From UBA10349 sp003485905 (GTDB lineage Bacteria; Pseudomonadota; Gammaproteobacteria; Arenicellales; Arenicellaceae), in the NCBI GenBank assembly GCA_943787185.1, contig CALSLL010000002.1, positions 868,001 to 932,000 of the forward strand: a DNA stretch of 64,000 nt, read 5' to 3'. Position numbers and translations under genes: made by a program. Positions 1 through 9,429 of the stretch are shown here, one piece after another. The notes under the pieces were generated by a model. The model saw only the letters and a program-made list of their open reading frames with translations, did not search any database and was not told the DNA's origin. Position 1 is the stretch's first letter. The number at the start of each line of letters is the position of its first letter.

Positions 1-387
1 GAAGGGGCTTATTGGTGATTTGATTTTGGATGGGGCGACAACAAAAGGTTGATAGCCGTAACGACCAGCGTGCAAAATTTGTAATAGTATTTTTCCGCCA
101 TTTTGATGCACAGCATCCGTTATTAAACGGTGTTTCTTTGCGTGTCGGGATTTGCTCATAGTAGCCGCAAAGGGTTTGAGCTGTCCCCGAAAGTTAGGTG
201 AAAAACCACCTGTTACCATTAAACCTATACCACCTGCTGCTCGTTCTGAGTAGAAAGCCGCCAGCCTTTCGAATCCACCCCGTTTTTCTTCGAGCCCGGT
301 GTGCATAGAGCCCATTATCGCCCGGTTCTTAAGCACGGTATTCCCAAATTTTAAGGGTGAAAACAAATTTGGGTATAGTGGGTGCAT
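1..387 (-). CDS. fadH: 2,4-dienoyl-CoA reductase FadH, N-terminal part (cut by window edge)
   Basis: NADPH-dependent 2,4-dienoyl-CoA reductase, an FMN/FAD/4Fe-4S enzyme that removes double bonds so unsaturated fatty acids can pass through beta-oxidation. Only the first 129 codons are present, reading off the left edge. The start ATG is at 387-385. The visible part is the beginning of the old-yellow-enzyme TIM barrel: MGSMHTGLEE at residues 25-34, then ERLAAFYSERAAGGIGLMV, and further on QILHAGRYGYQP, all closely like E. coli FadH. It diverges from a broken TetR gene and an acyl-CoA ligase, which makes a small fatty-acid neighbourhood. The protein has no stop inside the window, so length and the C-terminal NADPH domain cannot be checked. 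Confidence 0.88.
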   Translation of the reverse strand, partial: MHPLYPNLFSPLKFGNTVLKNRAIMGSMHTGLEEKRGGFERLAAFYSERAAGGIGLMVTGGFSPNFRGQLKPFAATMSKSRHAKKHRLITDAVHQNGGKILLQILHAGRYGYQPFVVAPSKIKSPISPF

Positions 388-559
388 ATTTTCACCAGTT
401 GTTATTTTAAGGGCGATGGGTGTCCCAAAAATACTCAAACAAACCTTCAAATGCAGGTTCTTTTCTGGCTTGTATAAGGACGGATGCCACCCATGAGGCG
501 CCAGTTCTAGATATTAACGGTTTTGACGTTGTCTAGTTGCGCGAGTATAGTTTAGCGCA

Positions 560-1162
560 ATGATAAAGAAAGAGACATATCATCATGGAAACTTGCGTCA
601 AACTCTTATCGAAGAGGCGCATGATCTAATAGGTGAAGTTGGGTTGACCAATCTATCTATGCGTAAACTTGCGGAATAGGCTGGTGTTTCTCGAACCGCT
701 GCATATCATCATTTTAAGGATAAGCGTGCGCTGTTGATTGCGATAGCACGAGATGGTTTTAACCAGCTTAAGGAGAAAACTGATCAGATAGCCGATGATC
801 TATCTGCCAAGGAAAAAATGGTCCAACGATGTGAGTTATATTTAAACTTGGCGTTCAGTGATCCTGCTTTATATGAATTGATGTACGGCAGAGTTATTTG
901 GGGTGAGGGGGTATCCGATACGAATTTGGAAGGCCAGGCTTCACAAATGTTTAAGAATTATTGCGAGTTTTATGCGAAGTTGTTGGCGACAAATCAAATC
1001 CATTTGGTCAAGAAGCCAGCGGTTGTTGCACGAATCCATTGGGCTACATTACACGGATTAGCTCGTTTATACGTTGATGGGGTTACTCGAGTAAAACCCA
1101 ATACGCATAAATTGGCGGTGGACATTGTTGATATGCAAATGGCGGGTACTGCAGTTAGGTAA
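560..1162 (+). pseudogene. TetR-family regulator interrupted by an in-frame amber codon
   Basis: Read from ATG 560, the frame runs 39 codons (HHGNLRQTLIEEAHDLI, then LSMRKLAE), hits TAG at 677-679, then continues in the same frame with AGVSRTAAYHHFKDK to a stop at 1162. The joined product would be about 200 residues with a typical N-terminal TetR helix-turn-helix, and the stop sits in the middle of that helix-turn-helix. The piece from 734 on is the ligand-binding half. The flanking genes fadH and the acyl-CoA ligase suggest a fatty-acid or acyl-CoA responsive regulator, but that is inference from context. A short inverted repeat, TTGCGC-N12-GCGCAA (537-560), lies across the start and could be its operator. 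The gene is either a true nonsense mutant or carries a sequence error. Confidence 0.75.
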
Positions 1163-1276
1163 TTTGAGCAATTAAAATCGAAGGTTATTCCCGTTTGATT
1201 GGTGTCGAGTCCCTGCTTATTTTTATGGCTAGTTGACCGTTTTAAATTGAATAGAAAGTAAAGGTTTGATGTTGGC

Positions 1277-2905
1277 ATGATTGAAAGTTTAATGATGGGC
1301 GAGAGCCTTATGATAAGCGGAATATTGCGCTATGCCGAAACCGTTTATCCTAACCAAGAAGTCGTTACGCGTGCGGTGGACGGCGATATTCACCGCTGCA
1401 CTTATCAGCAATTGGGTGAGCGGTCTAGACAACTTGCGAATGCATTGCTAGCAGCAGGCATCGTTGCTGGGGATACTGTAACGACTATCGCTTGGAATAC
1501 GCACCGACACCTTGAAGCATATTACGCTGTATCGGGTATTGGAGCGGTGTTGCACACACTAAATCCACGCTTACACCCTGACCAAGTGGCTTTTATCTTC
1601 AACGAAGTTAACCCAAAAATAGTTTTAATAGATACTACGTTTTTACCATTAGTCGCGGCTAACCCGGAAGCCTTCAAGTCTGCTGAGAAAATAGTAGTTT
1701 TGGAGGCGCGACAGCGGCTCTTGGAACAACAAGCTGCAACTGATTTGGAGCTCGTTGCTTACGAAGAATGGATAGCCGGTTGCTCATCTGACTATGAATG
1801 GCCAGTGTTTGATGAGCTTACTGCTGCTGTAATGTGTTATACCTCAGGCACGACAGGAAATCCCAAAGGCGTAGTCTATAGTCACCGCTCAACCGTACTG
1901 CACGCGATGGTTATCGGCTCGGCTAATGGACCAGGAGTTGGAGATAAGAGCTGTATTTTGCCAATCGTGCCAATGTTTCACGTATGTGCGTGGGGGGTTC
2001 CATACGCTGCCTTGATGGCTGGAAGCAAGCTGGTTTTGCCGGGCGCGGGTATGGATGGGAAATCTCTTACGGAATTATTGGTGGCAGAGGGTGTAACTTT
2101 AACCCTTGGGGTTCCAACGGTATTGCAGGGAGTAATTGATTATTGTCGCCAGGAAAGTATAGAGACCCCTCAATTAGAAACGCTAGTTAATGGCGGCTCT
2201 GCAGCTTCTAGAAAACTTATCTGCGATACCGATGAGGTGCTTGGAGCGTTTTTGATGCATGCCTGGGGAATGACAGAAACTTCTCCGGTTGGGCTGGTAA
2301 ACAATCTAACAAGTACAGAGCTAGGGCTTAGTAAAGAAGCTCAATATTCGATTCAGTTGAAGCAGGGCTTGCCGCCATTCGGGATCGAATTACAGATATG
2401 GGATGAAGAGAATAGAGAACTGTTAGGCAATCCAGCTGAACGCGGAAAGCTAATGGTTCGAGGGCCTTGGGTCGCCAAACAGTATTTCGGCCTGTCGGAT
2501 AGCCCAAGTTGGATAGGCGGATGGTTTGATACTGGTGATATTGCGATTAGAGACGACGATGGCAGATATCATCTGGTTGACCGCGCTAAAGATATTATAA
2601 AATCTGGTGGAGAATGGATTTCGTCAATCGATATAGAAAATATTGCGTTATCCAGCCCACTAATAGCAACGTGCGCAGTGGTCGGGGTACCTCACCCAAA
2701 ATGGGAAGAGCGGCCACTATTGGTTGTTGTACCCTCTGATGATCAGTGCACTGAAAAGAAGATTAAAGAATATTTGAAAGATAAGATCGCCAAATGGTGC
2801 ATACCTGACAAAATTGTGTTTGTTGAAAAATTACCGTTAACGGCTACAGCGAAAATTTCGAAATTAACACTCAGAAACCAATATAATGACGTTTATCAAT
2901 CCTAA
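1277..2905 (+). CDS. Fatty-acyl-CoA synthetase (AMP-forming, DmdB/long-chain type)
   Basis: ATP-dependent acyl-CoA ligase that activates a carboxylic acid through an acyl-adenylate; 542 residues, normal for the family. The AMP-binding loop TSGTTGNPKG is at 189-198, the adenine-binding WGMTETSPVG at 330-339, WFDTGD at 416-421, and the hinge segment with DRAKDIIKSGGEW at 435-447. The C-terminal lysine expected to catalyse adenylation is K526, in TATAKISK. The N-terminal signature (IAWNTHRHLE, LNPRLHPDQ) is that of the subgroup holding medium/long-chain ligases and methylthiopropionyl-CoA ligase DmdB, so the exact substrate is open. ATG 1277 is used; an in-frame ATG pair at 1292 is an equally good start. 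It follows the broken TetR gene in the same direction and probably feeds beta-oxidation together with fadH. Confidence 0.85.
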   Translation: MIESLMMGESLMISGILRYAETVYPNQEVVTRAVDGDIHRCTYQQLGERSRQLANALLAAGIVAGDTVTTIAWNTHRHLEAYYAVSGIGAVLHTLNPRLHPDQVAFIFNEVNPKIVLIDTTFLPLVAANPEAFKSAEKIVVLEARQRLLEQQAATDLELVAYEEWIAGCSSDYEWPVFDELTAAVMCYTSGTTGNPKGVVYSHRSTVLHAMVIGSANGPGVGDKSCILPIVPMFHVCAWGVPYAALMAGSKLVLPGAGMDGKSLTELLVAEGVTLTLGVPTVLQGVIDYCRQESIETPQLETLVNGGSAASRKLICDTDEVLGAFLMHAWGMTETSPVGLVNNLTSTELGLSKEAQYSIQLKQGLPPFGIELQIWDEENRELLGNPAERGKLMVRGPWVAKQYFGLSDSPSWIGGWFDTGDIAIRDDDGRYHLVDRAKDIIKSGGEWISSIDIENIALSSPLIATCAVVGVPHPKWEERPLLVVVPSDDQCTEKKIKEYLKDKIAKWCIPDKIVFVEKLPLTATAKISKLTLRNQYNDVYQS

Positions 2906-3026
2906 TCATTTGTACCAAATATGTCGTACTTTGATTGTTTACATTTATTCATCGCTCGATAGTCCGATCTTTTTATATACGAGCTGCTGTTTAATATCCA
3001 AGCGCTATACATAGCGATAATAAAAT

Positions 3027-4130
3027 ATGAAAGCAATGATACTTGCCGCGGGTAAGGGAACTCGCGTACGCCCGTTAACTTATGAAATGCCGAAGCCGAT
3101 GATCCCGATTATGGGTAAACCGGTAATGGAGTACTTGATTGAAGATTTGGCTCGGCATGGGTTTGACGACATCATGATCAATGTGAGTCACCTACCAGAA
3201 AAAATTGAAAATTATTTTGGGAATGGTCAACGCTTGGGGGTGAATATAGGGTATTCCTTCGAGGGGTATATTAAGGATGGCGAAACCCACTCCACGGCGT
3301 TTGGTTCTGGCGGTGGATTGAAACGTATTCAGGATTTTTCTGGATTTTTTGATGATACTTTTCTTGTGGTTTGTGGTGACGCCCTAATAGATTTGGATCT
3401 TACATCGGTATTACGTAAACACTGGCAGTCCGGTGCGGTTGCGAGCGTATGTACGCTTGAGGTGCCACTTGAACAAGTGCCTAGCTACGGTGTTGTGGTG
3501 TGCGATAAAGAGTCACGCATCACTTCATTTCAGGAAAAGCCATCTGTTAAAGATGCAAAATCTAATTTAGTGAATACCGGTATTTATATATTCGAGCCGG
3601 AAGTACTTGATTTAATTCCATCCAATGAAAATTACGATATTGGCAGTGAATTATTTCCGAAGCTGGTCGAGTTAGGGTTACCGTTCTATGCCATCAATAT
3701 TCCCTTTACCTGGATTGATATTGGTCAGATTCGGGACTATTGGGATGCAAATCAACAATTGATGAATGGGGCGCTTCGAGATGTTCCGATGCCAGGCAAG
3801 GAAGTAAGACCAGGAGTTTGGACAGGTATTAACGTAAGCGTTGATTGGGATGAGGTGGATATTCAGGGTCCCGTCTATATAGGAAGTAGCTCGCGTATTG
3901 AAGCCGGGGCAACCATCGTTGGGCCAACCTGGATAGGCAATGGCTGCCATGTTCGGGCAGGAGCCTATTTACTGCGCAGTATCATTTTTGAATACACGCG
4001 AATTGGAAAAGACTCAATAATTAAGGACTCGGTAGCGTTTGGTCGTTATTGCGTCGACCGGCAGGGCAATACTACGCAGGCAGACGATCTAAATATTGAT
4101 TGGGTTTCCGACGCGAGAGTGAAGGACTAG
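3027..4130 (+). CDS. Sugar-phosphate nucleotidyltransferase (mannose-1-P guanylyltransferase-like)
   Basis: Transfers a nucleotide to a sugar 1-phosphate to make an NDP-sugar for glycan synthesis. The N-terminal Rossmann-like domain starts MILAAGKGTRVRPLT (the GxGTR nucleotide loop) followed by MPKPMIPI; VVCGDALID supplies the metal-binding Asp, and FQEKP and WIDIGQI are family motifs. From about residue 255 the sequence changes to a left-handed beta-helix-like part (VYIGSSSRIEAGATIVGPTWIG), as in GDP-mannose and glucose-1-phosphate enzymes. At 367 residues it has full length. It stands alone, between the acyl-CoA ligase and convergent htpG. The natural sugar cannot be read from sequence. Confidence 0.8.
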   Translation: MKAMILAAGKGTRVRPLTYEMPKPMIPIMGKPVMEYLIEDLARHGFDDIMINVSHLPEKIENYFGNGQRLGVNIGYSFEGYIKDGETHSTAFGSGGGLKRIQDFSGFFDDTFLVVCGDALIDLDLTSVLRKHWQSGAVASVCTLEVPLEQVPSYGVVVCDKESRITSFQEKPSVKDAKSNLVNTGIYIFEPEVLDLIPSNENYDIGSELFPKLVELGLPFYAINIPFTWIDIGQIRDYWDANQQLMNGALRDVPMPGKEVRPGVWTGINVSVDWDEVDIQGPVYIGSSSRIEAGATIVGPTWIGNGCHVRAGAYLLRSIIFEYTRIGKDSIIKDSVAFGRYCVDRQGNTTQADDLNIDWVSDARVKD

Positions 4131-4155
4131 CAATCTTGGGTATGATTGCTAGTCC
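4124..4155 (+). terminator. Perfect 12-bp hairpin overlapping the stop codon of the nucleotidyltransferase gene
   Basis: GGACTAGCAATC (4124-4135) and GATTGCTAGTCC (4144-4155) are exact reverse complements with an 8-nt loop, and the TAG stop (4128-4130) lies in the left arm. There is no T-run behind it, so it is not a classic intrinsic terminator. It may work as a 3'-end stabiliser or in terminating one of the convergent transcripts. Confidence 0.45.
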
Positions 4156-4233
4156 GAGTATCGGAGCTAGTATATTGGCTAAAGCTTAAGTGGGTTGACA
4201 CTAACCGATAGCCGTTGGTCTAAATTCTTTTGT

Positions 4234-6069
4234 TTATTTAGATAGCAGGCTATTAACTCGCTTAACATATCCGGCCGGGTCGGCTATGGGTGCACCTTCA
4301 CTCAGCGCTGCTTGATAAAACAAAACTTGCGCCCAGTCTTCGAAGTCTTTCTTGCGCGGGTTTAGATTTTTGATCAAAGTATGAGCTGGATTGATTTCCA
4401 GGATTGGTTTGCTGGTAGGGGCGTCCTGGCCAGCTGCTTTAAGAATTCGCTCTAGGTTCGCGCCCATGTCATTTTCATCTGCGACCAGACAAGCAGGTGA
4501 GTCCGTGAGTCGGTTTGTGAATCGAACTTCTTTGATCTTATCTTCGAGAACTTTACCGAGTTTCTTCAATATCGGTTTAAGTTCTTTTTCTTGATCTTTA
4601 GATTTGTCATCGTCTTCATCCTTAAGGTCATCCAGATCGCCTTTGGCAACAGACTGAAGAGATTTTTCTTTGTACTCGGTTAAATTACTGACGACCCATT
4701 CGTCAATCGGGTGACCCATTAATAAAACTTCAATTCCTTTCTTCTTGAAAATTTCGAGATGTGGAGAACCAGCCGCTGCGGCCGCTGTATCGGCAGTTAC
4801 ATAGTAAATGGTTGTTTGATCCTCTGGCATGCGAGAAATATATTCGTCTAGAGAGCTAGATTCTCCATCAACGTCATCACTTGTTGTGGCATAACGCAGG
4901 ATCTCAGCAATGGCTTCACGGTTAGCATGATCTTCTACCACACCTTCTTTTAGGACCGTGCCAAACTCGTTCCAGAAAGCAGTGAAAGTGTCAGGCTCAT
5001 CCTTTGCCAGGCGTTTAATTTCGGTCAGCACACGCTTAATGATACCGGCCTTTATTTTTTCAATGTCGCGATTATGTTGAAGTACTTCTCTGGACACGTT
5101 TAGGGGTAGGTCGTTGCAGTCAACAATCCCTCGAACAAATCTTAAGTAAGAAGGCAGAAGTTGCTCGGCATCATCCAAGATAAAGACGCGGCGCACATAT
5201 AATTTAAGACCGTGCCGTTGCTCTCGATTCCATAAATCAAAAGGGGCTTTTGATGGGATGAAGAGCAATGAAGTGTACTCAAGGTTACCCTCAACTTTAT
5301 GATGCAAAGTCGAAAAAGGAGACTCCATATCGTAGCTTAAGCTTTGGTAGAAGTTTTCGTACTCCTCTTTGCTAATATCGTTTTTAGCACGGGCCCACAA
5401 CGCGGTAGCGCTATTAACCGTTTCGTATTCGTCTTCAGCCTTCATTTTGATTGGAAGGTCAATGTGGTCTGAATACTTGCTGATGATGCTGCGTAAGCGA
5501 TAATCTTCTAAAAACTCATCTTCATCTTTACGTAGATGTAGCGTGATAGATGTTCCAGTTTGCTCACGGGTAGCGTCTTCCAGCGTGTACTTTCCTTTAC
5601 CTGATGATCTCCATTGAGTTCCTGCGGTGGCCTCATCACCCGCTTTTCGAGACACCAACGTGACTTCATCTGCAACCATGAATACTGAATAGAAACCAAC
5701 TCCAAATTGACCGATTAAGTTCTGGTCAGTTTTCTGGTCGCCACTAAGTGCTTCAACAAATTTTTTGGTACCAGAACGTGCGATAGTGCCGATGTTCTCG
5801 ACTACTTCTTCGCGGTTCATTCCAATTCCGTTATCGCTAAGCGTGATAGTGCGCGCTTCTTTATCTATATCAATAGTAATGGCTAATTCGTCTTCGCCGA
5901 GTAGAGACTCATCAGTAATCGCTTGAAATCGAAGTTTGTCTATTGCATCAGAGGAGTTTGAAACTAGCTCGCGCAAGAAAATTTCTTTTTGGCTATACAG
6001 AGAGTGAACCATAAGGTCCATCAGTTGATCTATTTCTGTCTCAAAATTATGTGTTTCGATATTGCTCAT
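4234..6069 (-). CDS. htpG: Molecular chaperone HtpG (Hsp90)
   Basis: ATP-dependent Hsp90 chaperone that remodels client proteins in the cytoplasm. The 611-residue protein has the GHKL ATPase domain: FLRELVSNSSDAIDKL carries the catalytic Glu and the Mg-binding Asn, DNGIGM is the nucleotide-binding loop, and GQFGVGFYSVFMVAD is the ATP lid. The middle domain follows, with an LYVRRVFI segment and a conserved VDCNDLPLNVSREVLQ. The C-terminal dimerisation part ends at 4234. A KDEDDDKSKDQEKE stretch is a charged linker. The start is ATG 6069. Transcription is convergent with the nucleotidyltransferase gene, and a good heat-shock promoter lies about 60-85 bp upstream. Confidence 0.97.
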   Translation of the reverse strand: MSNIETHNFETEIDQLMDLMVHSLYSQKEIFLRELVSNSSDAIDKLRFQAITDESLLGEDELAITIDIDKEARTITLSDNGIGMNREEVVENIGTIARSGTKKFVEALSGDQKTDQNLIGQFGVGFYSVFMVADEVTLVSRKAGDEATAGTQWRSSGKGKYTLEDATREQTGTSITLHLRKDEDEFLEDYRLRSIISKYSDHIDLPIKMKAEDEYETVNSATALWARAKNDISKEEYENFYQSLSYDMESPFSTLHHKVEGNLEYTSLLFIPSKAPFDLWNREQRHGLKLYVRRVFILDDAEQLLPSYLRFVRGIVDCNDLPLNVSREVLQHNRDIEKIKAGIIKRVLTEIKRLAKDEPDTFTAFWNEFGTVLKEGVVEDHANREAIAEILRYATTSDDVDGESSSLDEYISRMPEDQTTIYYVTADTAAAAAGSPHLEIFKKKGIEVLLMGHPIDEWVVSNLTEYKEKSLQSVAKGDLDDLKDEDDDKSKDQEKELKPILKKLGKVLEDKIKEVRFTNRLTDSPACLVADENDMGANLERILKAAGQDAPTSKPILEINPAHTLIKNLNPRKKDFEDWAQVLFYQAALSEGAPIADPAGYVKRVNSLLSK

Positions 6070-6126
6070 GGTGTTTTTGTTCTCGATGAGATGTTGAGTT
6101 TTAAAGCCTGTTTAGTATGAATGATT

Positions 6127-6155
6127 ATGTGAGGATGAAAGACGCAGTTTTCAAG
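6127..6155 (-). promoter_or_regulatory. Sigma-32-type promoter for htpG
   Basis: On the minus strand CTTGAAA (6155-6149) is followed after 14 nt by CCTCACAT (6134-6127), close to the sigma-32 consensus CTTGAAA / CCCCATnT with correct spacing. It would give a leader of about 50 nt before htpG, a classical heat-shock gene. Confidence 0.6.
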
Positions 6156-6307
6156 TATTTTTGGTATGTTCTTTAGCTCTTAGCTTGGTGTCAAAAATGC
6201 GTGTAAGTATCGTTGACCTCTTATTGGTGTATGCGTATAGTCGCGTTCCCGAAACTTGCTGCTGCACGATTATGTTTGCAGTTTTGGGTGAAGCTGGATA
6301 TCCGGTA

Positions 6308-6384
<77 letters not shown>

Positions 6385-6424
6385 AATTCCTTTGCTCAGT
6401 TGTGAGGTATCTGAGGTCATAATA

Positions 6425-6502
6425 GCGCCCGTAGCTCAACCGGATAGAGCATCGGCCTTCTAAGCCGAGGGTTGCAGGTTCGAGTCCTGCTCGGGCGCGC
6501 CA
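6425..6502 (+). tRNA. tRNA-Arg(TCT)
   Basis: Acceptor GCGCCCG pairs with CGGGCGC, followed by G and encoded CCA. Anticodon stem TCGGC/GCCGA with loop CTTCTAA gives anticodon TCT; the T-arm is GCAGG-TTCGAGT-CCTGC. All stems are intact. Confidence 0.95.
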
Positions 6503-6528
6503 GTTAAGATACTAATTGAATCAGTTAT

Positions 6529-6604
6529 GGTGGGCGTAGCTCAGTTGGTAGAGCCCCGGATTGTGATTCCGGTCGTCGTGGGTTCGAGTCCCATCGTCAC
6601 CCCA
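6529..6604 (+). tRNA. tRNA-His(GTG), acceptor arm one base short
   Basis: The anticodon stem CCGGA/TCCGG encloses TTGTGAT (anticodon GTG), the T-arm is GTGGG-TTCGAGT-CCCAT, and a G precedes position 1 as expected for tRNA-His. The 5' acceptor strand is GTGGGCG, but the 3' strand reads only CGTCAC before CCCA. A full 7-bp acceptor would need CGTCCAC, so one C appears to be missing at about 6597-6599. A gene for tRNA-His is certain; the defect may be a sequence error. Confidence 0.85.
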
Positions 6605-6631
6605 CTTTAACTTGTTTTATGGTATACTAGT

Positions 6632-6707
<76 letters not shown>

Positions 6708-6798
6708 TGCTTACTAATGGGTGAGCATGGTGTAAGTAGATGCGGTATAAATAGTTGATAAGTAGCTAGGAATCGCGGGTAAGCACACAAGATTTAAT

Positions 6799-6883
<85 letters not shown>

Positions 6884-7008
6884 TTTTTGTGTAGTTTTAC
6901 AAGCGACTCGCTTGTATTAATGTTTAGCAGTGCCGCATGTAATATCTAGCGTCGGTTATACGATTTCATTTTTTTGATAGCCCCAAATAGAAAAATAAGC
7001 GAATTAAA

Positions 7009-8305
7009 ATGCAAGTAAAATTAGAAAAAAATGGTGCCATTGGCCGGGTGCTTAACATAACTGTTCCTGCCGAGCGTCTCGAGGACGAAATAAAAACGCG
7101 CCTTCAGGGTATGGTTAAAAACGTTAAGATTCCTGGCTTTCGCCCTGGAAAGGCGCCCTTAGCTGTAGTGGAATCAAAATATCGTGCGGATATCGTAGAA
7201 GAAGTTTCTGGCAATATTGTTGAGTCAAGCTTGCGGGAGGCCCTTGAGTCGAAAGATTTACGTATGGCGGTTCAGCCCGACCTAGATATCCAGCCGTATA
7301 GTAAAGAGACAGGATTGACTTATAAAGCGTCTTTTGACGTCCATCCCGAAATCAAGAAACTGGACCTGTCCGGCGTTAAGCTTAAAGTGCCGGTAACGGA
7401 TGTTGGTGAAGCCGATATCGATAAGACTGTTGAAACTATGCGCAAGCAGCATATAGAGTGGCAAGAGGTTAGCAAAGAATTGGCGGTTGGTGACCGGTTG
7501 ATAATGGACTTTGTTGGTTCACTGGATGGGGAGGAGTTCGAAGGAGGCTCCGCAGAGGATTTTACTCTTGTGGCCGGTGAGGGACAGTTGCTAGAGGACT
7601 TTGAGAAGGGGGTTATTGGGATGAAGCCTGGTGACCAAAAGACGATAAAAGTGAAGTTCCCAAAGGATTATGGCGCTGAAAATCTTGCAGGGAAGAAGGC
7701 AGATTTTGCTATTGTTGCGAAATCAGTCAGTAAAAGTAAGTTACCAAAGGTTGACGACGAATTTGCAAAATTATTTGGGATTACTGATGGGGGTATCGCA
7801 GCCCTAAGGGAATGAAGTAAAAAATAATCTTGATCGCGAGTTAAATACCAAACTAAGAGCGATGACCAAGGAAAAGGTTTTTGAAGCAATACTTTCGCAA
7901 AATAAAATCGAACTACCCGGCAAAATGGTCGAGCAGGAGATTGATAGCTTGGTTCAACGACAAGCTGAGTATGCTAAAAATATGTCTGGTGGCTTAGATT
8001 TACCTCCACCAGATCGTGATTCTCAACGTGAAGAGGCTGAGCGCAGGGTGGCTTTGGGCCTTATCATGATGGAATTAGTTCATGAGAAAAATATTAAGGT
8101 TGATGCTGAGCGAGTGCGTGCCCGCGTAGAAGAAATGAGTTCTGGATACGAAAAACCAGACGAGTTTATCAACTGGTACTATGCGGACAAACAACGATTA
8201 TCTCAGGTTGAGTCAGTTGTTCTAGAGGAGCAAGTGGTGGAGAATTTGGTTGAGGGCGCTAAGATTACCGAAGAAAAGATCGCATTTGACAAAGTAATGC
8301 GATGA
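7009..8305 (+). CDS. tig: Trigger factor, ribosome-associated chaperone (frame broken by one extra base)
   Basis: Ribosome-bound chaperone and peptidyl-prolyl isomerase that meets nascent chains. The N-terminal ribosome-binding domain contains the signature PGFRPGKAP. The FKBP-like domain (about 160-245) starts VGDRLIMDFVGSLDGEEFEG and includes GMKPGDQKTI. The C-terminal helical chaperone arm follows. The frame is lost at 7813: after LRE the sequence reads GAATGAAGTAAAAAAT, and dropping the T at 7813 restores LREEVKNNLDRELNTKL and runs on into MTKEKVFEAIL to the stop at 8305. The corrected product is 431 residues, nearly the E. coli length. The gene starts the tig-clpP-clpX-lon block. The extra T is probably a sequencing error, since loss of half the protein here is unlikely. 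Confidence 0.9.
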
Positions 8306-8378
8306 GCAATAGTTATTGTCCTTATTGTTTGCCTTTCTTTATAGTTGTAGTTAATATTTAGTTGTTGCTTAATATTGC

Positions 8379-8408
8379 AAAAAGCCCTGCTTCGGCAGGG
8401 CTTTTTTC
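8379..8408 (+). terminator. Intrinsic terminator after tig
   Basis: AGCCCTGC (8383-8390), loop TTCG, GCAGGGCT (8395-8402) and then a T-run; A-rich upstream. A textbook rho-independent terminator with a stable UUCG tetraloop, separating tig from clpP. Confidence 0.9.
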
Positions 8409-8471
8409 GTTTATGATTACGCTTCCCATTTGCAAAGATATACTTTAATCCCCACGTTATATTTGTGCGGT

Positions 8472-8499
8472 TTGATTCTGGCAATTGAAGCCGTATAAA
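8472..8499 (+). promoter_or_regulatory. Sigma-70-like promoter for clpP
   Basis: TTGATT (8472-8477), 16-nt spacer, TATAAA (8494-8499), right behind the tig terminator. It would start transcription about 48 nt before the clpP ATG at 8554, and so argues against an in-frame upstream start at 8485. Confidence 0.5.
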
Positions 8500-8553
8500 A
8501 ATGACAAGAAGTATCTAAAGACTACAAATATCACAGTACTGTTCGGAGAAAGA

Positions 8554-9207
8554 ATGTCCACTAATGATCCATACTTGCCATATCCTGGTGTAGAAGCCAG
8601 CTCGAAAGCGTCGATAACCAATACCGGGTTAGTGCCCATGGTGGTCGAAACTACTGGTAGAGGTGAACGTGCCTTCGATATTTATTCTCGCCTTTTAAAG
8701 GAGCGAGTGATCTTTTTGGTTGGGCCGGTCGAAGACCATATGGCCAATATTGTTGTTGCGCAGTTGTTATATCTTGAATCTGAAAATCCGGATAAAGACA
8801 TTCATCTATATATTAATAGTCCAGGTGGTGCTGTGACCGCTGGCATGGCGATTTACGATACTATGCAATTTATAAAGCCTGATGTCAGTACTGTGTGTAT
8901 TGGCCAAGCCGCGAGTATGGGTGCTTTGTTGTTGTGCGGTGGCGCGACAGATAAACGGCACGCATTACCGCATGCACGTATAATGATTCATCAACCTTTG
9001 GGCGGCTTTCAAGGTCAGGCCAGCGATATAGATATTCATGCTCGTGAAATCCTACGGGTGCGAGAAGAATTAAATACAATCCTATCTCGGCATTCCGGAA
9101 AAGATATGAAGCAAGTTCAAAAAGATACTGAGCGTGATAATTTCATGACCTCCGACGAGGCAAAAACTTATGGGATAATCGATTCTGTAATAGAACATCG
9201 GGAGTAG
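8554..9207 (+). CDS. clpP: ATP-dependent Clp protease proteolytic subunit ClpP
   Basis: Serine protease that forms a double heptamer barrel and degrades proteins fed by ClpX or ClpA. With start ATG 8554, preceded by GGAGAA, the product is 217 residues. The catalytic triad is readable: Ser121 in GQAASMGALLL, His146 in RIMIHQPLGG and, by family spacing, Asp195 in the QKDTERDN segment. The YINSPGG oxyanion-side motif is present, and GIIDSVIEHR ends the protein as usual. The open frame extends upstream to 8485, but that part looks like promoter. The neighbours are tig and clpX, the normal order. Confidence 0.95.
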   Translation: MSTNDPYLPYPGVEASSKASITNTGLVPMVVETTGRGERAFDIYSRLLKERVIFLVGPVEDHMANIVVAQLLYLESENPDKDIHLYINSPGGAVTAGMAIYDTMQFIKPDVSTVCIGQAASMGALLLCGGATDKRHALPHARIMIHQPLGGFQGQASDIDIHAREILRVREELNTILSRHSGKDMKQVQKDTERDNFMTSDEAKTYGIIDSVIEHRE

Positions 9208-9429
9208 TATTGTTGTAATCATTGTGAGAATCCATTCTATTAAGGTGATTCATAATCCACCATAAGTTTCAATAGATTAGCGTAAAAACCTTAGAATATA
9301 TTTAATAAAAGTGCTATAACATCATGCTTATAAAGCGCATTTTTTTATTTATTTGTAAATTATGAATTCAATTCCGATTGGGTGCCCTGATTTTAATTTC
9401 AACCTTGAAGAAAATCGTGAGTATAAAAT

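Noticed and set aside
299..496. 65-codon plus-strand frame near the left edge
   Set aside because: It lies antisense to the start of fadH, whose protein similarity is unambiguous.
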